DNA from: a virus
Virus record (IMG/VR): IMGVR_UViG_3300010413_000065
Coordinates: 1-43,375 of that record
Length of the DNA stretch: 43,375 bases
Strand: one strand, 5' to 3'
Under the pieces are notes generated by a model. That model saw nothing but the letters and a program-made list of their open reading frames with translations, was not told the origin of the DNA and did no database searches. The position numbers and the translations under genes are program-made. Below are positions 15,139-24,656 of this stretch, in pieces. The stretch's first letter is position 1; the number at the start of each line of letters is the position of its first letter.

Positions 15139-18100
15139 ATGCCAGGCGGTTTACCGGGAATCTATGTCGAAATAAAGGGCGATTATAGCGAGCTTGAGAA
15201 AAATATCAAGGCCGCTAAAAAGATAGTTTCGAGCCAGGCAACCGAAATATCGGACTCGCTGAATAACGCCCTTTCGCCCGCCAAAGTTCGAAGCAGTATC
15301 AACAGCCTAGTAACTCAGTTCGGAACGCTCGACCGGGCATCGAAGATATCGAAGGATACTTTCTCGAAAGTAAATGCCGAGCTCGGTGAATTCGGCAAAA
15401 TGACAGGGCTTACTAAAAAACAACTCGCATCCTTTCAATCCAGACTTCTTGAAACCCAGGCGGCCAAGGCCCAGGAGAATGCGCTAAAGCGACTTAAGAG
15501 CCAGCTTAACCTGACCACCCGGGAAGTATCGGATCTCGGTAAAAAATTCGGGCTCAGCGAGGCATCCATTCGAAGGGTGACTGGCGAATTCCGATCACAG
15601 CAATCAGTATTGCAATCCATGAGATCCCACTGGCTCGGATATACCGCGGCTATCACGGCCGGGTATATCGCTATAAGGCGCATTACCGATGTTATCGGGC
15701 GATTTGTCGAAAAGGCAGGCGAACAGGCTTCGGTCGAGAAGCGGCTCGATGCGGTTATAAAATCGACCGGGAACGCCGCCGGGCTATCCACGAGGCAAAT
15801 GATCGAAATGGCCGCGGCGCTTCAGAAGGTAACGAAGGTCGGCGATGAAACGATCATCGCTGGCCAAGCCATACTCGCGACATTCAAGGAAATAAAAGGC
15901 GATGCTTTCGAGCGTGCAACTAAAGCGGCGCTCGATATGTCCGAGGTAATGCAACAGGATCTTAAATCATCGATCACCCAGATCGGTAAGGCGCTCAATG
16001 ATCCGATCAAAGGATTGACGGCATTGAGCAAGGTCGGCGTATCATTTACCGAAACTCAAAAACGGCAAATTAAAACACTTCAGGAATCCGGCCGAATTTA
16101 TGAAGCCCAGGCAATTATTTTAAAGGAACTTGAAAGCGAATTCGGGGGTGCGGCGAAAGCGGCCCGGGATGCCGATGGCGGTCTTCAGACGCTCGGAAAC
16201 GCTTTCGGGGATCTTCAGGAAAAAATCGGCGGGGCGCTGATTAACAGCCGTGATTTCAGGGATGTGATCGCGAGCATAGAAAACCTTATAACCGATCCGG
16301 CTTTTGTTTCAGGCGTGGCCGAAACAACGAGCCTTTTAGTTAAATTCGCCGCGGAAACAGTAAAGATATTCAGCGAGCACGACGCTTTTATCGGCTTCAG
16401 GATGTATCTCGAGCTTCAGCGAAAGGTCAAGAAGGCCCAGGCTGAATATATAGAGGAACTTAAAGCGGCTGGCGGTGAAATCGAGCATTATAAAAATGGC
16501 GTACAGATTATAACCAGACTTCTCGATGAGTCGGTGCCTCATTACAAGGCCAATGCGGATGGCGTCGCCGAGTTGGTTGACAAAACTAATGATTTAACCA
16601 GCGCGAATAAGGATCTCTCCGTAGCGTTGAAGCCTACCGCGGCGGAGCTCGCGGAAATTCTTAAAAAGCAAAAAGAATATGTCGCTTTTATCGATCAGCT
16701 TGCGGCGTTCAGGAAAACCGATCTATCGAGCCCGAGCCTTGGCACCGGAAAGCTGATCGATGATTCGGATCCTTTCGGCCTGACATCCTCTTTTAAGGAT
16801 TTAACCGGCCCGGGATCCGGATTAACGGCCGAAGCAAAAAAAATCGGAATAAATACAGGAAATCTTATCGGCGAAGGTATTAATGAAGGGCTCGAAAAGT
16901 CAACCAATGAAGTAACAAAACTATATGAACATCAATTTGAGAGAATTCAGGATTTAACGAGCGATATCTTTAGAGATATAGCGAACCGCCAGATCGAAAC
17001 GATGGAAGATGCATGGAATCGTATCGGCGACTATGCGATCGGCGTGCTGTCCGAGGTGGCGGCCAAGTCCGTTTTAGCGAGCGCATCCACGCTTGAGGGT
17101 TTAAAATCGAGCATAATGGATATCAGTAGATTTATCACGGTGACGCTTTCCAGCAATCCGTATTTCCTGCTCGCCGCCGCGGTAGTTGCCGGGGGATACG
17201 CATTAAGCCAAAACAGCGGGAAGCAGGCCGTTGACGATTGGGTATATTCAACCGGCAAAGGTACGGTGCTCGGCGATTCCACGCTCGAAAGCGAGTCATT
17301 TTCGCATAGCCTCGACCGCCTTAACGAAATCAATCTGGATTCGTATGATGAGCTTCAGGGCATCCGATCTGAAATGATCCAATTAAATTCCAATCTGACA
17401 GGTGTCGTATCGAGTATAGCAAGAAGCATCGGCACCTTCACGGCCGAGGATTTCGGTATCGAGGTCGGAAAGTTTCAAGAAAAAGTTTTCGATAATTGGG
17501 GCAATGCCGCTATCAGCGAAGCTTTCGGCGCCTTATCATCCGTCGCGTTTAATTGGGGTCAACAGCAACTCGGCGGAGCTTTCGAGAATCTTACCAACTG
17601 GATTATAGGCGGCGGTAAAAAAAGAGAGCTCGTAACGTCAGGAATCCAGACAGGCGGAATCAGCATTGAGGATATTCTCGCCGGAGCTGGTATAGATACG
17701 CAGGCATTTGCGAGGGTTAGGACTACTAAAAGCGGGATATTCGGATCATCGAGCTCGTTTATAAGAACGGAATACCAGGCGGTCGACACGATCACCGAAG
17801 GCTTTTTCACCCAGCTTTATGAAAGCATGGGTAAAACGATGATTGAGCTGGCCAAGGGCCTCGGAACCGATAACATAGAACAGGTTATGTCCTATATGTT
17901 CGATGTTTCGAACATCGATCTGAAAGACCTTTCAGGCGATGAGGTTGCGGCGGCCATATCCTCATGGGTGAGCGAGCAGGGCGACATCGCTGTTCAGGCT
18001 CTTTTCGGCGAGTTGGTGTCACAATACCAGCGGCTCGATGAGGGCCTGCTCGAAACGGCCGTCAGGCTATTAACAGATAAAGAGAGCGTTTTTAATGCGC

Positions 18101-19722
18101 TGGAAAAAACCAATCAATCCTTTGTCGGCACTAATAAAGAAGCGATCGCTTTCAGCGAAACGCTTATCGACCTGGCCGGTGATCTTGAAACACTGACATC
18201 GGCGGCCGAAACCTATTACAATTCGTTTTTCAGTGAGAGCGAGCGGTTTGAGGATTTATCGGGCAGTTTATCAGACAGCCTCAGCGGCCTCGGGGTGAAG
18301 CTGCCGGATACAAGGGCAGGTTTCAGGGCTCTGGTGGAAGGACTCGATTTAACGACGAGCTCGGGCCAGGAATTATATACGGCACTCTTGAAGCTATCCG
18401 ACTCCGCCGGTCAATATTATGATCGGCTCGAATCGGTCGAGACATCGCGAAACCAGCTATTGATCCAGCAATATACCCTCGAGGGCAATACCGCCGAAGC
18501 TACGGCGCTCAGCCGCCAGATGCGCATAGAAGAACTTAAAGCCATCGATGATTCGCTCGTGCCGATTCAGGAGAGGATATGGGCGCTTGAGGATGAAAAG
18601 AAAGTCGCCGACGAAAGGCTGGGCCTTGAGCGGCAATTGATGGTTTTAACCGGCGACACTGCTGGCCTCAGAAAATTAGAACGCGATGCGCTCGATGAAA
18701 GCAACCGCGAGCTCTATGACCGAGTGATGGCCTTGCAGGATGAGCAGGACGCCATGGAAGCCGCCGCGGCGGCGGCGAAGGAGCTCGCGAATCAACTATG
18801 GAATACCGAATCGCTCCAATTAAAGCTCAGGGGTTTTTCATCCGACGAGGCGAGGCTGGCTCAGATAGCTGGCCGCTATAGCTGGGAAGGCCGCTACTCG
18901 ACAGGAAACGTATATGATTGGCAGGCCATCGGCGAGAATTTCGATATGTTCGCATCACTTTCAACCGAGGAAGCTCAAAGCAGATTCGCTAAAATAGCGG
19001 AAAGATTGGGCTTAACAATCGATGATGTTATATCGGATATCGCTTTCGTCAGCGACTATATGAATAACGCGACGAGCGGAGCGGCCGATCAGGTGGCGGA
19101 GATAGCATCGGTTATAAGCGACAATAACGACGATCTGCAAAAAGCGCTTGAAGATCAGATCAGGACAATCGAGGATTTCAACGATATGCTTCAATCGAGG
19201 ATCGATCAGCTTTACGGCTTATCCGGTAGCGAGATCGCAACCGAAAGCGCAAGGAGTTATATAAACCAGGCGGTCGCCGCGGCGGTATCCACCGGGATCT
19301 TGCCTGACGCCGATCGCTTATCATCATCGATAGATGCGTTGATCGATTCCTTTACGGCTGAAAATTACGCGACATCCTTCGACCTTGAAAAAGCCCGCCT
19401 GGCACTGGCCGGTCAGCTCAGGTTACTAAAATCTATCGGGCTCGATCAGCTCGCGGGCATCCCGAAATTCGCGTCGGGCGGCTATCATTCCGGCGGTATC
19501 CGGCTCGTAGGCGAGCAGGGGCCAGAGCTCGAGGTGACAGGCCCAGCGATGTACTTGCCATTCGGGAAGGGCGGTAGCGGCGATATAACATCAGAGATAA
19601 GAGCCTTGCGCGAGCAGAATGCGGCCCAGGCCCGGGCGCTGGTGAAGCTGAATCTGAGAGTCGCGAAGGTATTAGAGCAGTGGGATGGCGACGGCATACC
19701 AGAGGAAAGGGCGGTATCATGA
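15139..19722 (+). CDS. tail tape measure protein
   Basis: This 1527-aa protein is by far the longest here. It has an N-terminal coiled-coil segment, a PhageMin_Tail/TMP core (VEKRLDAVIKSTGNAAGLSTRQMIEMAAALQ, about residues 195-225, with AGQAILATFKEI), hydrophobic stretches near residues 168-185 (HWLGYTAAITAGYIAI) and 670-690 (NPYFLLAAAVVAGGYAL), long helical repeats, and the common C-terminal motif FASGGYHSGGIRLVGEQGPELE. At about 0.15 nm per residue, its length suggests a tail of about 230 nm. Its stop overlaps the next start (ATGA). Confidence 0.96.
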   Translation: MPGGLPGIYVEIKGDYSELEKNIKAAKKIVSSQATEISDSLNNALSPAKVRSSINSLVTQFGTLDRASKISKDTFSKVNAELGEFGKMTGLTKKQLASFQSRLLETQAAKAQENALKRLKSQLNLTTREVSDLGKKFGLSEASIRRVTGEFRSQQSVLQSMRSHWLGYTAAITAGYIAIRRITDVIGRFVEKAGEQASVEKRLDAVIKSTGNAAGLSTRQMIEMAAALQKVTKVGDETIIAGQAILATFKEIKGDAFERATKAALDMSEVMQQDLKSSITQIGKALNDPIKGLTALSKVGVSFTETQKRQIKTLQESGRIYEAQAIILKELESEFGGAAKAARDADGGLQTLGNAFGDLQEKIGGALINSRDFRDVIASIENLITDPAFVSGVAETTSLLVKFAAETVKIFSEHDAFIGFRMYLELQRKVKKAQAEYIEELKAAGGEIEHYKNGVQIITRLLDESVPHYKANADGVAELVDKTNDLTSANKDLSVALKPTAAELAEILKKQKEYVAFIDQLAAFRKTDLSSPSLGTGKLIDDSDPFGLTSSFKDLTGPGSGLTAEAKKIGINTGNLIGEGINEGLEKSTNEVTKLYEHQFERIQDLTSDIFRDIANRQIETMEDAWNRIGDYAIGVLSEVAAKSVLASASTLEGLKSSIMDISRFITVTLSSNPYFLLAAAVVAGGYALSQNSGKQAVDDWVYSTGKGTVLGDSTLESESFSHSLDRLNEINLDSYDELQGIRSEMIQLNSNLTGVVSSIARSIGTFTAEDFGIEVGKFQEKVFDNWGNAAISEAFGALSSVAFNWGQQQLGGAFENLTNWIIGGGKKRELVTSGIQTGGISIEDILAGAGIDTQAFARVRTTKSGIFGSSSSFIRTEYQAVDTITEGFFTQLYESMGKTMIELAKGLGTDNIEQVMSYMFDVSNIDLKDLSGDEVAAAISSWVSEQGDIAVQALFGELVSQYQRLDEGLLETAVRLLTDKESVFNALEKTNQSFVGTNKEAIAFSETLIDLAGDLETLTSAAETYYNSFFSESERFEDLSGSLSDSLSGLGVKLPDTRAGFRALVEGLDLTTSSGQELYTALLKLSDSAGQYYDRLESVETSRNQLLIQQYTLEGNTAEATALSRQMRIEELKAIDDSLVPIQERIWALEDEKKVADERLGLERQLMVLTGDTAGLRKLERDALDESNRELYDRVMALQDEQDAMEAAAAAAKELANQLWNTESLQLKLRGFSSDEARLAQIAGRYSWEGRYSTGNVYDWQAIGENFDMFASLSTEEAQSRFAKIAERLGLTIDDVISDIAFVSDYMNNATSGAADQVAEIASVISDNNDDLQKALEDQIRTIEDFNDMLQSRIDQLYGLSGSEIATESARSYINQAVAAAVSTGILPDADRLSSSIDALIDSFTAENYATSFDLEKARLALAGQLRLLKSIGLDQLAGIPKFASGGYHSGGIRLVGEQGPELEVTGPAMYLPFGKGGSGDITSEIRALREQNAAQARALVKLNLRVAKVLEQWDGDGIPEERAVS

Positions 19723-20648
19723 GTATGTATCAGTTTGCCATAAAGGTTATGCCGCCGGTGGAAATTACCGATACCATCTTGACCGATACCGATATCGCCG
19801 AAACGGATTACAGCGAATATAATGCCGGTACAACTTATGATGCCGGAGATCGTGTGATCGTCGCGGCTGACCATTTAATCTACGAATCGGCGCAAGGATC
19901 GAATACCGGAAACACGCCAGCGGATTCGCCGACATGGTGGGTTGAAGTATCCGCGACGAACCGCTGGAAGGCATTTGATGCATATAATAGCACCAGAACG
20001 ATTACAGACGGAGGAAGCCAGCCAACTATTATGTACGAGCTGACGCCGGCGGTGGCCATATCGGCGATAGGCGTACTGGATATCGTGAACGCAACCACGC
20101 TCACGATTAATATGACCGACCCTACCTATGGCGAGGTTTACGATGAGGAAATCGACTTGTCGGCGTTACCGGCGACAAGCGATTGGTGGGCATGGTTTTT
20201 CGGAACAAAGTATGCGCCCACTCAATATATCGCTACCGATCTTCCGGCTTACCCGGCCGCTGTTTTAACGATTACGCTCGAGGGTACTACCTCGCTCGGA
20301 GTCGGAAAGATCATTATCGGCCCGCAACAGGAATTCGGCGTCGGCGTAAGGTATGGGGCCAGGGTAGGTATTCAGGATTATAGCCGAAAGGAGACAAACG
20401 ATTTCGGCGATGTCGAATTGATACAGAGGGCATATGCGAAGCGGGCAAGCGTTGATTTCAGAATCACAAGCCTTGAGCTCGATCAGTTGGAAGCGTTTCT
20501 CGCGGCGATCAGAACTACGCCATGCCTTTGGGTACTTTCATCGAAGTACGAGGCTTTGCAGATATTCGGTATTTATAAAAGCTTCGATATTTTAATCGAT
20601 TATTTTCAATTCTCGGATTGCAGTTTAGAAATTGAGGGGTTGACATGA
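19719..20648 (+). CDS. distal tail protein with carbohydrate-binding-like domain
   Basis: This 309-aa protein starts at the ATG overlapping the tape-measure stop. After an N-terminal strand it has YNAGTTYDAGDRVIVAADHLIYES (about residues 32-55) closing with WWVEVSATNRW, a small chitin-binding-like module. A beta-rich middle and a C-terminal section with RASVDFRITSLELDQLEAFLAAIR follow. The place directly after the tape measure is where distal tail (Dit-like) or tip proteins are encoded. It would form part of the tail tip and may touch the host surface. Confidence 0.65.
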   Translation: MSMYQFAIKVMPPVEITDTILTDTDIAETDYSEYNAGTTYDAGDRVIVAADHLIYESAQGSNTGNTPADSPTWWVEVSATNRWKAFDAYNSTRTITDGGSQPTIMYELTPAVAISAIGVLDIVNATTLTINMTDPTYGEVYDEEIDLSALPATSDWWAWFFGTKYAPTQYIATDLPAYPAAVLTITLEGTTSLGVGKIIIGPQQEFGVGVRYGARVGIQDYSRKETNDFGDVELIQRAYAKRASVDFRITSLELDQLEAFLAAIRTTPCLWVLSSKYEALQIFGIYKSFDILIDYFQFSDCSLEIEGLT

Positions 20649-21742
20649 GCACAATATCAGCATTGCCTTCGGCACCTTCGCCGTCGGATACGCAATCACA
20701 GTTTAACAGCAAGGCTTTTGCATGGGTGGCGGCGCTCGCGACATTCGTATCTGAGACAAACGTCGTCGCTGGTGAGGTTAATTCCAATGCCTCGGCCGCA
20801 TCCGCATCACAAACAGCGGCGGAAACCGCAGAAACGAATGCAGAGGCCGCATATGTTGCGGCGCTATCGGTCGCGAACGCAGAGCCTTATAATGCTGGCA
20901 CGACTTATGATGTCGGCGATGCCGTTATCGGATCGAACGGCCTGACGTATGTCAGGATAAATGCCAGCGGTTCGGGCGATAATCCGGTAACATCCGTAAC
21001 CGGGAACTGGCAACAGGTGAATGTACGGCCGCCTTCTTTTACCGATCATACTTCTTCGCCATCTTTGAGCATATCCGATCTTGACGGTACGGTAGTTCAT
21101 ACGACCATCGGCGCGAGCGGCGAAGTGGTATTCGCGCTTCCCGCAGGATATGAGGGCGCTCATTTTAAAGGATATGTCGGCGCGGCTCAGAATTTTAAAT
21201 TGACTTTCGACGGATCTGAAACAGGTAGATATCAGGATAAAACTTCTGCAGGCGGCGGCTTTATACAGAGCAGTACAATCGGCAATTATATCGAAGCTAC
21301 ATGGCTAACATCATACTGGCTGATTAAAATCATCGGCAAGTGGAGTATCGACGGATCGACCAATATCGGCCAGCTCGAATCGTCGCCGGAACTTCGCGGA
21401 GAGCTCGATTGCCTTGATAACAGTGTCGGCTTTACGCTTCAATCTTCTACAGGCGACGGCACTACGACGATCGATTGGCGGAACGGAAATCTGTATAAAT
21501 TCACCTTCGGCGCTCAGAGCGAAACCTTTACATTTACCGCGCCGACGAAACCGGGAACCTTGACATTGATTTTGGTTCAAGACGGTGTCGGGAGCCGCAC
21601 TATTACATGGCCGACAATAAAATGGATTTACGGTACCGCGCCGACACTTTCAACCGGCGCATCAGCCGAGGATATCGTCGTGCTCGTATATGACGGCACG
21701 AATTATTATGGATCATACGGCCTTGGATACGCGACACCTTAA
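20645..21742 (+). CDS. tail fibre/tip protein
   Basis: This 365-aa protein begins ISALPSAPSPSDTQSQFNSKAFAWVAALATFVSETN, a proline-serine start plus helix that is a common N-terminal attachment module of phage tail fibres. An alanine-rich coiled-coil stretch follows (SAASASQTAAETAETNAEAAY), then a second copy of the YNAGTTYDVGDAVIG module (about residues 82-96), and a beta-rich C-terminal half with GNLYKFTFGAQSETFTFT. It overlaps its upstream neighbour by 4 bases. It probably assembles as a trimeric fibre. Confidence 0.75.
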   Translation: MSTISALPSAPSPSDTQSQFNSKAFAWVAALATFVSETNVVAGEVNSNASAASASQTAAETAETNAEAAYVAALSVANAEPYNAGTTYDVGDAVIGSNGLTYVRINASGSGDNPVTSVTGNWQQVNVRPPSFTDHTSSPSLSISDLDGTVVHTTIGASGEVVFALPAGYEGAHFKGYVGAAQNFKLTFDGSETGRYQDKTSAGGGFIQSSTIGNYIEATWLTSYWLIKIIGKWSIDGSTNIGQLESSPELRGELDCLDNSVGFTLQSSTGDGTTTIDWRNGNLYKFTFGAQSETFTFTAPTKPGTLTLILVQDGVGSRTITWPTIKWIYGTAPTLSTGASAEDIVVLVYDGTNYYGSYGLGYATP

Positions 21743-21753
21743 AGGGTAAAATT

Positions 21754-22665
21754 ATGGCCTCAGTTTATGGAACCGGAGCGGATGGCGATGTTGTAATATC
21801 ATCTGATACTCAACTCGCGGCCGACAAGAATTATCGAAACCTGACGATCAATGCCGGGAAGATACTTACGACCGCAGGCTATACGATCAGGGTATCCGGC
21901 ATCCTTATCAATAATGGCCAGATCAAGGGCGGCAATACCGGCACGCCGGGAACCGGAGGAACAGGCGGAACCGGATACAGCGGTGGCAACTACCCGGGCG
22001 GAAACGGAACAAATGGAACAGCCGGGAGCGGCGGGGCCGGTAGTGGCGGCGGCGGTGGTGGCGGTGGTGGATCGGCATATTATAATATTGGAACGCCATA
22101 TGATTCAGGCGGTACAAATGGACGAAGTGGAGGGGCGGGCGGTTACGGCTCTAAAGATGTTATAATATATGCCAGGGTGCTTTTAAATAATGGAACTATA
22201 TTGGCCGATGGCCAGGATGGGAACGATTCGAGCAATTCGAATCCGACATCGACAGATTATCACTCGTGGACGCCGCCGGATTCAGACATAGGCGGCGGTT
22301 CAGGTGGTGGTGGCGGCGGTGGTGGTGGCGGTGATGCGGGCGATATAGATTTATATTATATGGTTAGGATTACAGGCACGACCAGCGCCGACGGAGGGGC
22401 CGGAGGAAACAAGGGCCTTGCAGGTGCCGGGTGCAACTGTATTTATGGAAGCCCGGGAACTGGCGACAACTCAGGCGGAACCGCCGGAACTGGAGGAAGC
22501 GGAACCGGCGGCGATGGCGGAGCGGCGGGCAATGGCGGTACCGGAATACTCGGAACCGGAGCGTCTAAGGGCTCGGACGGTTCGAATGGTTCGGCCGGTG
22601 CCAATGGCAATATAACATGGACTCAATTGATTGAGCCCTCATTATCGGTATTCGCGCCATTTTGA
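21754..22665 (+). CDS. glycine-rich tail adhesin-like protein
   Basis: This 303-aa protein has a short strand-rich start (GDVVISSDTQLAADKNYRNLTINAGKILTTAGYTIRVSGILINNGQIKGG) and then about 200 residues dominated by glycine: runs of up to nine glycines, GTGGTGGTGYSGG, and GGGSGGGGGGGGGGDAGD. Two ordinary beta segments interrupt it. Polyglycine sandwiches of this kind form the receptor-binding tips of some phage adhesins (such as gp38 of T-even relatives). A role in host recognition is inferred. The repeats make this a likely hotspot for variation. Confidence 0.6.
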   Translation: MASVYGTGADGDVVISSDTQLAADKNYRNLTINAGKILTTAGYTIRVSGILINNGQIKGGNTGTPGTGGTGGTGYSGGNYPGGNGTNGTAGSGGAGSGGGGGGGGGSAYYNIGTPYDSGGTNGRSGGAGGYGSKDVIIYARVLLNNGTILADGQDGNDSSNSNPTSTDYHSWTPPDSDIGGGSGGGGGGGGGGDAGDIDLYYMVRITGTTSADGGAGGNKGLAGAGCNCIYGSPGTGDNSGGTAGTGGSGTGGDGGAAGNGGTGILGTGASKGSDGSNGSAGANGNITWTQLIEPSLSVFAPF

Positions 22666-23645
22666 AAAAACTATTTCACATATTTTTGTCTCTTATATTG
22701 TTTCCGGCCCTCGCTATGGCTCAGGGCATGAAAACGATATCGATCGATTATGCCTATAATGCCGGGTCATGGTCTTCGTCGGTCGTAGTGCATAATAAAT
22801 CCGATCGCGAAGATGTATTCGAGGCGAAGATATTTGTATATTTTGATAAGGGCGGGAATGTTTACGGCAAGACACTTTCGGTCAGGCCGCTCTATAAAAC
22901 GCTCGGCCCGGGTGATAGCTGGATCTTGCGCGACATTAAGAATATCGTAAATCCCAACAAGTGGTATGCAATCATATTGTCAGGCCCGGTCGACATGGAA
23001 GCGGTTGCTTCAATGGTAAATAGCGGCGGCGGATATGGCTTTCTACCTCAGATGGAAGCCGAAACGCTTTCGGAAGCTATTTTGCAAAACGCTTCAAACC
23101 CGTTGAATGTCTGGCCGGGCCTTTCATGCCCTTATGACGAATTTTTGGGTAATTGCCGGTATCTAAAATTCAATCAAATGGCGGTGCTCCGCCATATATT
23201 CCAGATAATATATTATGAGTATCCAGATCGCAACGATCGCGCAATAAGAGTTTACGACGCATGCGCTGAGTATGGCCAGGATTGCCCGGGGCATCCGGCA
23301 GGATCGCATAACGGAATGTATGGTAATAGCGTTGATCTTGCATATTATACGCTCGATATAAATCATACCCAAGGCCAGGGAGCGGCTCGGATATGGCTCG
23401 ACGAATCAGACCCGAATTCGGTTTTAATAGCCGAAAAAGGAAAGCTGATATTAGATGTTGAGCGGAACAACAGGCTTTTCGAGCTGATAAGGCTTTACTT
23501 TCCAGAATCGCGAAGCAGGGTTGACGCCAGGATTAAAAACGTATTATCGGCCGATATCCGGGGCGATGATCCGCTCTTATACAATCATCATTTACATTCG
23601 CATAATGTTTTGGGCGATGTTATTAATTGGGGGGCCATGCCATGA
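22662..23645 (+). CDS. secreted protein with LAS-type metallopeptidase motifs
   Basis: This 327-aa protein starts at TTG (22662), overlapping the previous stop, and has a clear Sec signal peptide, KKLFHIFLSLILFPALAMAQ. The first half is beta-rich with VVVHNKSDREDVF. The second half contains HPAGSHNGMYGNSVDLAYY (about residues 224-242), with the H...D arrangement of the M74/M15 (MepA-like) peptidases, and a C-terminal HHLHSHN histidine cluster. These would be zinc ligands for cleaving peptidoglycan cross-links. Export would place it in the periplasm. The assignment is by motif only. Confidence 0.55.
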   Translation: MKKLFHIFLSLILFPALAMAQGMKTISIDYAYNAGSWSSSVVVHNKSDREDVFEAKIFVYFDKGGNVYGKTLSVRPLYKTLGPGDSWILRDIKNIVNPNKWYAIILSGPVDMEAVASMVNSGGGYGFLPQMEAETLSEAILQNASNPLNVWPGLSCPYDEFLGNCRYLKFNQMAVLRHIFQIIYYEYPDRNDRAIRVYDACAEYGQDCPGHPAGSHNGMYGNSVDLAYYTLDINHTQGQGAARIWLDESDPNSVLIAEKGKLILDVERNNRLFELIRLYFPESRSRVDARIKNVLSADIRGDDPLLYNHHLHSHNVLGDVINWGAMP

Positions 23646-24079
23646 GAATAGAAACCTCGGCGCTTGAAATTGCCATGCGATATATAGGAACGTCCGAAGT
23701 CAGCGGCATGATAGATAATCCGCTGATTATGGCCATGCTCCGCCTCGATGCCGATTGGCCGGAACATGACGAGGTGCCGTGGTGCTCTGCTTTCGTCAAC
23801 TGGATAGCCTGGCATTTAGGATTGAGCCGGAGCGGTAGCCTGATGGCGCGGTCGTGGCTCGCGGTGGGCGAGCATATCGAAAAGGAACACGCTGAGCAGG
23901 GCCTCGATATCGTCGTACTTTCCCGGGGATCTGATCAGCGCTTCGGCCATGTCGGTTTTTTTTATCAATATAATGCTCTAAACGTCGGGGTTGTGGGGGG
24001 CAACCAGGGCGATAGGGTCAGCCTGGTATATTACGATATCGATCATGTGCTGGGCGTTAGACGGCTTGTAAAAGGGTGA
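23642..24079 (+). CDS. TIGR02594-type endolysin candidate
   Basis: This 145-aa protein matches the TIGR02594 (NlpC/P60-CHAP-like) group seen in phage lysis cassettes: AMRYIGTSEVSGMIDNPLIMAML, VPWCSAFVNWIAW with the catalytic cysteine, ARSWLAVGEHIE, DIVVLSRGSDQRFGHVGFFYQ with the histidine, and VVGGNQGDRVSLVYYD. The ATG at 23642 was chosen because it overlaps the upstream stop (ATGA). No signal peptide is seen, so release would need the nearby holin-like proteins. It probably cuts peptidoglycan at lysis. Confidence 0.85.
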   Translation: MRIETSALEIAMRYIGTSEVSGMIDNPLIMAMLRLDADWPEHDEVPWCSAFVNWIAWHLGLSRSGSLMARSWLAVGEHIEKEHAEQGLDIVVLSRGSDQRFGHVGFFYQYNALNVGVVGGNQGDRVSLVYYDIDHVLGVRRLVKG

Positions 24080-24083
24080 TGAT

Positions 24084-24431
24084 ATGGTACAGAAAATTAA
24101 AAATGTGCTATGCGCAAACGAAAAGGTAATCTCGATAGCAAGCAAGATTTTAGTAGGCGTCGCCATTGTTATTATAGCAAGCGCCGTAATGATCGGTGTA
24201 AATAAAATCGATGCCAATTCACTTTCGATCAACACCCTTTGCGTTGATGTCAAGAAAAACACGACCGATATTAATTCCTTGAAGACCGATATGAATTCAA
24301 GGGATTCGGAAAACTCAAAGCGGATAGAAGAATGGGTAAAAACCGTCAACACAATGAACCGGGAGCTCGGCGAACAATCCAAAATGATCGAATTCCTTGC
24401 AAAAGAAAAGGGGTATAAGGATGGAAAATAG
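24084..24431 (+). CDS. membrane-anchored coiled-coil protein
   Basis: This 115-aa protein has one hydrophobic segment (ILVGVAIVIIASAVMIGV, about residues 22-39) followed by a long polar coiled coil (NTTDINSLKTDMNSRDSENSKRIEEWVKTVNTMNRELG). One transmembrane helix plus a periplasmic coiled coil is the shape of an inner-membrane spanin or of some holins. It lies right after the endolysin candidate and overlaps the next gene by 11 bases. With the lipoprotein at 24657 it could form a spanin pair, which is an inference. Confidence 0.6.
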   Translation: MVQKIKNVLCANEKVISIASKILVGVAIVIIASAVMIGVNKIDANSLSINTLCVDVKKNTTDINSLKTDMNSRDSENSKRIEEWVKTVNTMNRELGEQSKMIEFLAKEKGYKDGK

Positions 24432-24642
24432 GCGATGGTTTTGGAAATGGCTTGAAGCGTTTTGGAAGGAGAATGGCCAACGAATCATTTATGCAGGCTT
24501 CGCGTTAATGCTCGGCGCTATGATGATTTATATCGGGATGAAATTAAAAATTGATGAGTTTGTGGCGAGCGGATCCACGTTGATAACAGGCGTGTCTTTT
24601 GTGTTGGCTACAAAAATCAGGGCGGGTAAAATAGATCAATAA
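24421..24642 (+). CDS. holin-like small membrane protein
   Basis: This 73-aa protein starts with aromatic-rich ENRRWFWKWLEAFWKENGQ, then two hydrophobic segments, IIYAGFALMLGAMMIYIGM and FVASGSTLITGVSFVLATK, and a short charged tail (KIRAGKIDQ). Two transmembrane helices, small size and a place in the lysis region fit a class II holin. It overlaps the previous gene, which suggests coupled translation. Family assignment is not certain. Confidence 0.65.
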   Translation: MENRRWFWKWLEAFWKENGQRIIYAGFALMLGAMMIYIGMKLKIDEFVASGSTLITGVSFVLATKIRAGKIDQ

Positions 24643-24656
24643 AAGGAGAATTTAAA

